Assembly (NCBI GenBank): GCA_030160035.1
Contig: BSNO01000003.1
Coordinates: 434,001 to 498,000 of the forward strand
Direction: 5' to 3'
Length of the DNA stretch: 64,000 bases
Source of the DNA: Rhizobium albus
Lineage (GTDB): Bacteria > Pseudomonadota > Alphaproteobacteria > Rhizobiales > Rhizobiaceae
In this document: in pieces, positions 56,952 through 64,000 of the stretch
How the letters are laid out: each line of letters begins with the position of its first letter
How positions within the stretch are numbered: the first letter of the stretch is position 1
The notes under the pieces: generated by a model
The model's input: only the letters and a program-made list of their open reading frames with translations
The model's database searches: none
What the model was told of the DNA's origin: nothing
Program-made: the position numbers and the translations under genes

Positions 56952-59618
56952 ATGAGCGACGGTACCCGGGACGTCGACGCCCGCAAGAGCATGAACGATG
57001 ACGAACTCCAGGATCTCGTCGCAGCAACCGACACGGGTGCACGCAATCCCGCGGGAACGGCGGGCTTTGTCATAGCCGGCGTTGCGCTGCTGTGGTCGCT
57101 CTTCCAAATCTACATTGCGTCGCCGCTGCCGTTCATGCTCGCTCAGGCGACTGGCTTGCAGGTGGTGCTGAACGACACGCAAAGCCGCTCGATCCACCTG
57201 GCTTTCGGTGTCTTCCTTGCTTTCATGGCCTTTCCGGCCTTTGCCAGCTCGCCACGCAATCGCATCCCGCTGCTCGACTGGGTCCTGGCGCTGGCGGCCG
57301 CATTCTGCGCGCTCTACATCTTCCTCTTCTACCGAGATCTGGCACGCCGGCCCGGCCTTCCGATCACGCAAGACATCGTGGCCGCAGGCATCGGCATGCT
57401 GCTGTTGTTGGAAGCCACGCGCCGCGCGCTCGGACCACCGCTTGTCGTCGTTGCCGTCGTCTTCCTGGCCTACGTATTCTTCGGCTCGTCCACCCTGGTC
57501 CCCGACATCATTCGCTGGGGCGGAGCCTCCTTCTCTCGCGCCATGGATCAGATGTGGCTGTCGACCGGCGGCGTCTTCGGGGTCGCGCTTGGCGTATCGA
57601 CAGCCTTCGTTTTCCTGTTCGTACTGTTCGGCTCGATGCTGGACAGGGCAGGGGCCGGCAACTTCTTCATCAAGCTCGCCTTCGCCCTGCTCGGACATTT
57701 GCGCGGAGGTCCCGCCAAGGCGGCCGTGCTGGCATCGATGATGACGGGTCTTATTTCCGGCTCGTCCATCGCCAATGTGGTGACCACCGGCACATTCACG
57801 ATTCCGCTGATGAAGCGTGTGGGCTTCTCGTCGGAAAAGGCCGGCGCGGTCGAAGTCGCAAGTTCGGTAAACGGCCAAATCATGCCGCCGGTGATGGGCG
57901 CTGCTGCCTTCCTCATGGTGGAATATGTCGGCATTCCCTATATTGACGTCATCCGCCACGCGTTCTTGCCGGCACTGATTTCCTACATAGCGCTGCTCTA
58001 CCTCGTGCACCTTGAAGCGGTGCGCAACGACATGCCGGCGCTGCCGAAGCGTGTCGACCGGTCGGGACGCGAAGCGCTGCTGCGGACACTGATCGTCATG
58101 CTTTCGATCGTGCTGATCGTTGGTGCGATCTATTACGCGATTACGTTCGTGCGCTGGCTCGTTCCGGCCATCTCTGCGCCGGTTCTGCTGCTGTCCCTAC
58201 TCGGCGCCTATGTGGCGCTGATCTGGTATGCGGCGAAGTCGCCGGAACTGGAAATCGACGATCCCGATGCAGAAGTGGTCGAGCTGCCGATCGCATCGGA
58301 AGTTCTGAAGACGGGCCTTCATTACCTCATCCCGCTCTTCGTCCTGGTCTGGTTTCTCATGGTCGAGCGCCTGTCGCCCGGCCTGTCGGCGTTCTATGCC
58401 GTCATGACGCTGATCGTGATCACGATCACGCAGAAGCCGCTCAAAGCCTTCGTCCGGGGTATGCAGTCTGACGAGACGCGCCGCGCCATGCGCGAAGGCT
58501 TCGATGATCTCATTGTGGGCATGATCCTCGGCGCCCGCAACATGATCGGCATCGCTTGTGCCACCGCTGCAGCCGGCATCATCGTCGGTACCGTCACGCT
58601 GACCGGCATCGGCCAGGTCATGGCCGAGTTCGTCGAATTCCTGTCGGGTGGCAATATCTTCCTGATCCTGGTCTTCACCGCCATCATCAGCCTGGTGCTT
58701 GGCATGGGCCTGCCGACCACGGCGAACTACATCGTCGTGTCGTCGCTCATGGCGCCTGTCATCGTCGAACTCGGTGCGGCGAACGGCGTGCTCATCCCGC
58801 TGATTGCGGCGCACATGTTCGTCTTCTATTTCGGCATCATGGCCGATGTGACGCCACCGGTCGGCCTTGCTTCGTTCGCGGCAGCTGCCGTATCGGGCGG
58901 TGATCCGATCAAGACCGGCTTCACGGCGTTCTTCTACTCCCTCCGTACGGTCCTCCTGCCGTTCATTTTCGTCTTCAACACGGATCTCCTGCTGATCGAC
59001 GTCGGCGTTGCAGGCGCCATCTGGATATTCATCAAGGCAACCTTTGCTATGTTGATCTTTGCGGCTGCGACGCAAGGATTCTTCATGGCGCGCAGCCGCA
59101 TCTGGGAATCCGCGATCCTGCTGCTCGTCACGTTCCTGCTGCTGCGCCCCGGCTTTTTCCTTGATCTCGTGCAGGCACCTTACGACACCGTGCCGCCGCA
59201 GCAGGTGTTCCAAGTCGTCGAAGCAGCGCCGGACGGTGGCGAAATCCGTCTTGAGATATCGGGTCCCGATTTCGATAATCCGGACACGATCGTCAGCCGA
59301 ACCATGGCGTTCGGTCTCGGCGAAGCGGGCGCACCAGGCGAAGTGCGGTTTGAGGAAGCGATCGGCCTGATGGCGATGCTGGATGGCGAGCGTGTGGCGC
59401 TGGATGAGCCGCTCGACCTCAACAGCCTCGCGGGTAGGACGCTCGGTGACCTCGACTTCTATACCGATCCGCCCGTCCAGATCACCCTCGTCGAGGTCCC
59501 AGCCGAACGTCTCCCGCGCGAGATCATGTACATTCCAGGCTTTCTGCTGTTTGGGCTGGTGTTCTTCACCCAGCGCCGACGGGGCGGCACGCTTTTCGGC
59601 AACCCGCAAGCCAGGTAA
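56952..59618 (+). CDS. TRAP transporter fused permease (4TM/12TM) with DUF3394
   Basis: An 888-aa protein. The first part has the small-subunit-like helices; the second carries the DctM-type repeats ASMMTGLISGSSIANVV, GQIMPPVMGAAAFLM, GLPTTANYIVVSSLM and FGIMADVTPPVGLASF. After the last helix, about residues 730-870 match the layout of DUF3394, a soluble C-terminal domain frequent in TAXI-linked permeases. It works with the TAXI binding protein before it. Confidence 0.93.
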   Translation: MSDGTRDVDARKSMNDDELQDLVAATDTGARNPAGTAGFVIAGVALLWSLFQIYIASPLPFMLAQATGLQVVLNDTQSRSIHLAFGVFLAFMAFPAFASSPRNRIPLLDWVLALAAAFCALYIFLFYRDLARRPGLPITQDIVAAGIGMLLLLEATRRALGPPLVVVAVVFLAYVFFGSSTLVPDIIRWGGASFSRAMDQMWLSTGGVFGVALGVSTAFVFLFVLFGSMLDRAGAGNFFIKLAFALLGHLRGGPAKAAVLASMMTGLISGSSIANVVTTGTFTIPLMKRVGFSSEKAGAVEVASSVNGQIMPPVMGAAAFLMVEYVGIPYIDVIRHAFLPALISYIALLYLVHLEAVRNDMPALPKRVDRSGREALLRTLIVMLSIVLIVGAIYYAITFVRWLVPAISAPVLLLSLLGAYVALIWYAAKSPELEIDDPDAEVVELPIASEVLKTGLHYLIPLFVLVWFLMVERLSPGLSAFYAVMTLIVITITQKPLKAFVRGMQSDETRRAMREGFDDLIVGMILGARNMIGIACATAAAGIIVGTVTLTGIGQVMAEFVEFLSGGNIFLILVFTAIISLVLGMGLPTTANYIVVSSLMAPVIVELGAANGVLIPLIAAHMFVFYFGIMADVTPPVGLASFAAAAVSGGDPIKTGFTAFFYSLRTVLLPFIFVFNTDLLLIDVGVAGAIWIFIKATFAMLIFAAATQGFFMARSRIWESAILLLVTFLLLRPGFFLDLVQAPYDTVPPQQVFQVVEAAPDGGEIRLEISGPDFDNPDTIVSRTMAFGLGEAGAPGEVRFEEAIGLMAMLDGERVALDEPLDLNSLAGRTLGDLDFYTDPPVQITLVEVPAERLPREIMYIPGFLLFGLVFFTQRRRGGTLFGNPQAR

Positions 59619-59628
59619 GGGGACGACG

Positions 59629-60054
59629 ATGTACAGCGAAATCCTCGTTTCTCTCGATCTCGGCGACAAGATGATGGCCGAGAAAACACTGAGCACGGCG
59701 ATCGATTACGCCAAGGTCTTCGGTTGCCGACTGCATGTGATGACGGTCGTGCCTGACTACGGGATGGCGATCGTCGGCGGCTTCTTCCCGAAGGAGCATG
59801 AGCAACAGGCGATCCAGCACATGGACGGTCTGCTGCACGCCTTTACCAAGGCGCACGTGCCGGCCGACATCCGCCACCGTCATATCGTCGGGCATGGGTC
59901 GATCTATCGAGAGATCTTGCGCTACGCGGATGTCGCTAAGGCAGATCTGATCATTCTCGCCGCTGCCACGCCAGGCCCGGAAGATTTCCTCATCGGCCCG
60001 AATGCCGCCCGCGTCGTGCGACACGCGAAGATCTCAGTTCTTGTTGTGCGGTAA
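59629..60054 (+). CDS. universal stress protein (UspA family), TRAP-associated
   Basis: A 141-aa protein starting MYSEILVSLDLGDKMMAEK at 59629. The UspA fold ends with AAATPGPEDFLIGPNAARVVRHAKISVLVVR; the nucleotide motif is partly kept (GPNAARVVRHA). UspA proteins such as TeaD of Halomonas accompany TRAP systems and may bind ATP to control them. It begins 11 bp after the permease stop, so it is likely part of that operon. Confidence 0.9.
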   Translation: MYSEILVSLDLGDKMMAEKTLSTAIDYAKVFGCRLHVMTVVPDYGMAIVGGFFPKEHEQQAIQHMDGLLHAFTKAHVPADIRHRHIVGHGSIYREILRYADVAKADLIILAAATPGPEDFLIGPNAARVVRHAKISVLVVR

Positions 60055-60176
60055 TCTGCGAACGAAACGAACACTACTGAGCTCGGACTTCAGTCTCGCC
60101 GCAACTTGCGCACACACTTGAGCGTTCGCCGGATGAAGAGGCCTGTTCCCGCACTCGGCGGGCGGACCGGTCGCGA

Positions 60177-61073
60177 ATGCGTTTGACCTGGTACCAGCCT
60201 ACACTTGCTCGGAGGATGGTCTTGATCGGATTGTCAGGTGTCAAAGAAGTCGCAATATCGGCCGCGCAGGGTTGGTTGAACGATCGAGCGTTGAGCCTTG
60301 GTGCGGCAATCGCGTTCTACACGCTCTTCGCGCTCGCTCCCATGCTCCTGACAGCCGTTGCCGTGGCGGGATTGGTGTTCGGCCAGGAAGCGGCCCAAGG
60401 CGCTCTCGTGGGAGAATTGGGCGGACTTTTGGGTCCACGGGGTGCGGAGGCGCTCGAGGCCATGCTGGCGAATACGCGCGACACAGGAAGCGGTATCATC
60501 GCAACTATTGTCGGGACGGTGACTTTCCTCGTGCTCATGACCGGCGCCTTCGTTCAATTGCAGGACGCACTCAACCTGATCTGGAAAGCCCCGCCTGCTC
60601 GCCATTGGGGACTGGCCTTGGCACGCAGCCGGCTGATGAGTTTCGCCTTCGTCATTGGCATCGGATTCCTGCTGCTGGTCTCGCTGGTCATCGACGCAGG
60701 CCTCACCGCAGTTGGTACCTATCTTGGCGAGAAGCTTCCAGGCTGGTCAGTGGTTTTGTTCGCGTTCAATTCGCTGTTGGCCCTCGCCAGCGCTAGTGCA
60801 ATGTTCACGGCAATCTTCAAGGTTTTGCCGGATGTTCCGGTAGCGTGGCATGACGCGTGGGTCGGCGGGCTGCTGACGGGGCTGATGTTCACGCTCGGCA
60901 AGTTTTTGATCGCCTTCTATATCGGCAGCAGCGGGGTCGCATCGACATACGGGGCGGCTGGGTCTATCGTCACGATACTTCTCTGGATCTATTACTCATC
61001 CCAGATCGTGCTGTTCGGCGCCGAAGTTACGAAGGCTTACGCGGAAGTCCGCGGCGACGCCGATACTCGGTAA
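60177..61073 (+). CDS. YihY/BrkB family membrane protein
   Basis: A 298-aa protein with six predicted hydrophobic segments. Residues about 30-60 contain LSLGAAIAFYTLFALAPMLL, diagnostic of the family (formerly annotated as RNase BN). Conserved AFVQLQDALNLIWKAPP and GSSGVASTYGAAGSIV follow. A GGAGG near 60210 favours a slightly later start (about 60222). Function is unknown; members are envelope proteins. Confidence 0.88.
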   Translation: MRLTWYQPTLARRMVLIGLSGVKEVAISAAQGWLNDRALSLGAAIAFYTLFALAPMLLTAVAVAGLVFGQEAAQGALVGELGGLLGPRGAEALEAMLANTRDTGSGIIATIVGTVTFLVLMTGAFVQLQDALNLIWKAPPARHWGLALARSRLMSFAFVIGIGFLLLVSLVIDAGLTAVGTYLGEKLPGWSVVLFAFNSLLALASASAMFTAIFKVLPDVPVAWHDAWVGGLLTGLMFTLGKFLIAFYIGSSGVASTYGAAGSIVTILLWIYYSSQIVLFGAEVTKAYAEVRGDADTR

Positions 61074-61138
61074 AGATGCCCAGCCAATCCGAGAATTTAC
61101 ATCGAAGAATATGTTGTGTCCGCCGCACCAGTATTGCG

Positions 61139-61399
61139 TCAGAGAACTGACTCGTCGTCGAACGCCCGGCAATCCGCCCCTTGGGAATCGACAGTGCATT
61201 CGTAGACGTAGGACCCTTCCTCGTCCCTCACTTTGACGACGACGTGACGCCGCGAACCGTCTGGCAGGATCTCACGTGTGATCTGCCCAACGGTATTCAT
61301 TGCTGCAGTACGCGCTCCTTCAAGGTCGACCATCTGCAGACCCTGATCATCCTTGGCGATGCGCGTTCCATCCACGACGTCGAAAAAATACCTGGCCAT
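61139..61399 (-). CDS. DUF6894 protein
   Basis: An 86-aa protein beginning MARYFFDVVDGTRIAKDDQG, with GGAGAAGG upstream. The start MxRYFFDxxDG...DxxG followed by LEGARTAAMNTVGQI is characteristic of DUF6894, small rhizobial proteins of unknown role linked to general stress. A consensus EcfG promoter lies 65-89 bp upstream. Confidence 0.87.
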   Translation of the reverse strand: MARYFFDVVDGTRIAKDDQGLQMVDLEGARTAAMNTVGQITREILPDGSRRHVVVKVRDEEGSYVYECTVDSQGADCRAFDDESVL

Positions 61400-61463
61400 T
61401 TCCTTCTCCCCATGGGGCGAGCCCATCATCGGACGAGGCCTCGCCTTGATCCCATGGAAAGGA

Positions 61464-61488
61464 AACGGCTGGGTATATGAGTTGTTCC
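61464..61488 (-). promoter_or_regulatory. consensus EcfG-type general stress promoter
   Basis: On the minus strand GGAAC (61488-61484) is followed after exactly 16 bases by CGTT (61467-61464), the full EcfG consensus. It would start transcription about 55 bp before the DUF6894 ATG. Confidence 0.7.
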
Positions 61489-61597
61489 GGAAATTGGCAT
61501 ATCCCACGGATTTTGAGTTGAGCCTTCTGGATCCCGCAGTAAGCGGGGATGAGATCGACCGGTGGCCGGTTGAGGCGCTGGGCGTCGAAGCGGTGGA

Positions 61598-63583
61598 CTA
61601 TTCGGGCTGGCGGGACATTCCCCATCCGGCTGCGGTCAATGCGACCACTTTATCGACCAGGCTGGCTGGCACGATGGAGCAGTCCCCAGCTGAAATGGGA
61701 TCATCGTGGAAGATGTACACATAAGCCGCGAACTGCTCGAAAGGCAGAGAGGCTTCCCCAAAGCGCTCCCCATGACCTTCCGTCGACACGACAGTGCCGT
61801 TACCCCAATCCTGGCCACTGTCATTGTTGGGGTTGTAAAAATAAACGCGCATCACTCCATCTTGGTCCAGCGAAACCCTGATCAGGCTGATGGCGTGCCA
61901 CCCAATAAATGTGCCGGTGTTGGTCGTCGCCGCTATTCCGACTGGTTGCGGGTGAACGATCTGCTGATGACCGTTCCATGTCGGATGATACGCGGCACAG
62001 AACCGGCTTACGAAATTTCGGTGCTCCGCCAAAAGCCCGCTGTTGACGTCGACGGCGATATGGAAATCGCGCCCCACCCACCAGCCATGCAGTTCAGGGT
62101 TGATCCAGCGATGGGGATCCTCACCTCGGTTCCCGCAGCGGCGGCCCATTTCCGCATAGAGCTTATCCAGGTGAGGCACGAGGATCGCTGATATCGGGTC
62201 GGTGTCCAGCACGGGGGTCGTCACCAAGCCGTGCCCGAGATCTTTGCTTTCGATCCGCTGCCCCTCGAAATGCATGATGAGATTATCGTGCAGCGCCGTT
62301 TGGGCCACGATATGCAGCAGGTAGTCCGGATCATTCAACGCCCAAAGAGAGAGTGCTCGGGCTGATTGGCAGGTTGGATTGTTGCCCTGACCCACGCCGA
62401 GCGGCAGGCCAAGCATCTGCAGCAGCCCGGCCACGAGGTAAGCCCTCGGCTCAACCCTTGTGCCGAACCTTTGCGACAGCACCGTCTGCACCGCGTTGCA
62501 AATGGTCAGATCGAGCATTCGCCAGAACGACGGGGCGACAGGTGGTGAATACAGGATCCCTCGCTCCAGCATGAGCGCCAGACCCAACACCGCCTGCGCG
62601 GTTTCGGGGAAGACCGCAGTACGGATAAGGTCGTGGGTCAGCGCCGAATAGCATCGCATCGCATCGAGCCCGGTGCTGCTCAATCCAAGTGCTCTGCCCA
62701 GAAGCGCGTCGCTTCGGTGGTCGACCGCCCAACGGACGAATGCGGGATGATAGTCGGAGACGATGCCTGTTTCATGCATGCGCTTGGCGAGCGTTTCGGC
62801 TTCGAGCTTGAGCGTTTCGTCGTCTGCTGAAGAGAGGCGGTCTCCGTAGCGGCATAGGCCGGGGTCATCGGCGCATAAAGAGGTGGGGGAAAACGCGGCC
62901 TCGACAAGCCGCCTGGCCCGATCGGACAGGTGGGATCGGGGAAAGTTGGCGTTCGATCCTGTCACCGCGATTTGGGCAATCATCCCTTTGATGTGGTCGA
63001 TCTGGATTGGACGCTGGGCAAGCACACGATGGACCTCATCCACGAGCTTCTCCTGGATGGTCATCGGTCCGACGATTTCGAGCAGAGTCGAGAAGAGGCG
63101 GTTTATTGCTGGATCGAGAGACCCGGCCGACGCCCGGCTGGCTTCGTCGCTTGTACCGAATATGCGGGCGAGGTTGAGCGCCAACACCTTGGCCAAGAAT
63201 TCCGATGCTGCCTCAGCCGTCAGTCCGGTCTTCTGATATGAGCCGCTGGCGACTACGCCGAAACGCAAGAGGCTCATGCATTCAAGCATCTTGGTTTGAA
63301 GCGGACCATCTCTCAACGTACCGCCGACCAGGCCGGGCAAGAGAGCTTCCGGACGGTCCCAATCGGAGCCCGCAAACAAGCCTGCAGCATCGGCTCTGGC
63401 CACTCTGTCACGCAGTACAGCCAGTCCGCCATCGTTCACCATGATCCTGCGAGCGACGTCGAGCAAACGGCCTTGATAGTTGGCCTTCGCGAAGGACGAT
63501 GCATTCTCCAATTGCTCGAGCATGCGGTCGAACTGTCCGACAGTTTCAGCGAGCGGTCGCCGTGTCATTTCCAGGTGGTTCAT
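61598..63583 (-). CDS. large protein with papain/calpain-like catalytic layout
   Basis: A 661-aa protein of no recognised family; ATG 63583 is a weak choice and another at 63568 is possible. Residues 1-390 look helical. From about 395 on, Q399 and C405 in GQGNNPTCQSARA sit six residues apart as in papain (Q19/C25), H563 lies in GWHAISLIRV and N584 in YFYNPNNDSGQDWG, which resembles the calpain NPWG segment. No signal peptide is seen at the chosen start. A cysteine peptidase or related transferase is inferred from these spacings alone. It lies downstream of the gene that runs off the right edge. Confidence 0.5.
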   Translation of the reverse strand: MNHLEMTRRPLAETVGQFDRMLEQLENASSFAKANYQGRLLDVARRIMVNDGGLAVLRDRVARADAAGLFAGSDWDRPEALLPGLVGGTLRDGPLQTKMLECMSLLRFGVVASGSYQKTGLTAEAASEFLAKVLALNLARIFGTSDEASRASAGSLDPAINRLFSTLLEIVGPMTIQEKLVDEVHRVLAQRPIQIDHIKGMIAQIAVTGSNANFPRSHLSDRARRLVEAAFSPTSLCADDPGLCRYGDRLSSADDETLKLEAETLAKRMHETGIVSDYHPAFVRWAVDHRSDALLGRALGLSSTGLDAMRCYSALTHDLIRTAVFPETAQAVLGLALMLERGILYSPPVAPSFWRMLDLTICNAVQTVLSQRFGTRVEPRAYLVAGLLQMLGLPLGVGQGNNPTCQSARALSLWALNDPDYLLHIVAQTALHDNLIMHFEGQRIESKDLGHGLVTTPVLDTDPISAILVPHLDKLYAEMGRRCGNRGEDPHRWINPELHGWWVGRDFHIAVDVNSGLLAEHRNFVSRFCAAYHPTWNGHQQIVHPQPVGIAATTNTGTFIGWHAISLIRVSLDQDGVMRVYFYNPNNDSGQDWGNGTVVSTEGHGERFGEASLPFEQFAAYVYIFHDDPISAGDCSIVPASLVDKVVALTAAGWGMSRQPE

Positions 63584-63693
63584 CAATGTTCCGTGCCTGT
63601 GGCTTGCGGTTCCGCCCTGTGGACGGTTTGTCCAGCATGCCGCAGGGCTCAGTCTCGATCGATAGCGACCTGCGCCAGAGAACGAAGCAATCG

Positions 63694-64000
63694 CTAGACG
63701 TAAAAATCCAGCTCTTCCTGTCGTTTCAGCAGGTCCCGCATTTGGTGCGCGTCGCTGCCGAAGAAGTAGACCAACCCCCAATGGGTCCCAAACGCCGTGC
63801 GCTTGGTCACTTTCTGCTCCATCGGCGGCGCAAGTTCGTGGAACTCGAAATAGCTATGGTTCTCGGTTTCGTCGGGTATCTGCAACTCGCTCACCACGCG
63901 CCGACGCGGATAGACGCCGAAACATCCCGCATGTCCCTGCGCTCCAGTGACAGGTTCCGGGAAAAATGCATCCAGTTCATCTTGTGTCGACTTCGGATCG
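63694..64000 (-). CDS. hypothetical protein, partial (start outside window)
   Basis: The frame stops at 63694 and stays open to the right edge, giving at least 102 residues: a visible N-side stretch with FFPEPVTGAQGH and GCFGVYPRRR, then a tail with HWGLVYFFGSDAHQMRDLLKRQEELDFYV. No family is recognised. An internal GTG at 63897 would give 67 aa, but the frame clearly continues upstream. It lies 110 bp before the 661-aa papain-like gene on the same strand. Confidence 0.5.
   Translation of the reverse strand, partial: DPKSTQDELDAFFPEPVTGAQGHAGCFGVYPRRRVVSELQIPDETENHSYFEFHELAPPMEQKVTKRTAFGTHWGLVYFFGSDAHQMRDLLKRQEELDFYV

Noticed and set aside
1-64000. tRNA, rRNA, CRISPR or prophage
   Set aside because: Reading the gaps showed no cloverleaf, repeat-spacer array, attachment site or phage gene.

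Overview
The window is high-GC alphaproteobacterial chromosome, most like the Hyphomicrobiales (Rhizobiaceae/Aurantimonadaceae-type gene content). Evidence: dense operons joined by ATGA overlaps, GGAAC-N16-CGTT promoter elements of the EcfG general-stress type, DUF6894, DUF2934 and DUF892 proteins, and many TRAP and sugar-acid genes. I see no rRNA, tRNA, CRISPR array or complete insertion sequence. Species cannot be named from sequence alone.

Region 1 (1-3.7 kb) holds small envelope and stress genes: the end of a DoxX-like membrane protein, a frameshifted DUF2269 gene, small membrane proteins, a DUF892 ferritin-like protein, a Tat-exported HIRAN-domain protein and a manganese catalase.

Region 2 (3.7-19.3 kb, minus strand) is a seven-gene operon, glgE - treS/mak fusion - glgB - glgX - treZ - malQ - treY. 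Nearly every gene pair overlaps by ATGA. Together the products form a closed trehalose / alpha-glucan cycle: TreS and Mak turn trehalose into maltose-1-phosphate, GlgE and GlgB build branched glucan, and GlgX, MalQ, TreY and TreZ return it to trehalose. A DUF2934 gene lies divergently upstream.

Region 3 (19.9-55.4 kb) is a large catabolic island for sugar acids and related polyols. It has an enolase-superfamily dehydratase, a DctPQM TRAP importer, two Gfo/Idh/MocA oxidoreductases, an MmgE/PrpD protein, an IlvD/Edd-type dehydratase, a GMC oxidoreductase, an aldehyde dehydrogenase, enoyl-CoA hydratase and CoA-transferase genes, an Fbp/Pot-type ABC importer, a second enolase-superfamily protein, three DHDPS-family proteins, a FucI/AraA-type isomerase with a ribulokinase-type FGGY kinase, and a DhaK/DhaL kinase with a HAD hydrolase. 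Embedded in it is a full nickel-pincer cofactor set (larB, larC, larE) with a divergent LarA homologue. This suggests a nickel-dependent hydroxyacid (probably sugar-acid) epimerase as an entry step. Four copies of a TGTAAGCG-NTTACA-type palindrome lie in the three divergent promoter regions and probably define the regulon of the local LacI-family regulator. A separate IclR regulator divides off the DHDPS/DhaKL module.

Region 4 (55.4-64 kb) has a TAXI-type TRAP transporter (binding protein plus fused permease with a UspA partner), a YihY/BrkB membrane protein, a DUF6894 protein behind a consensus EcfG promoter, a 661-residue protein with a papain/calpain-like Gln-Cys-His-Asn layout, and a gene running off the right edge.
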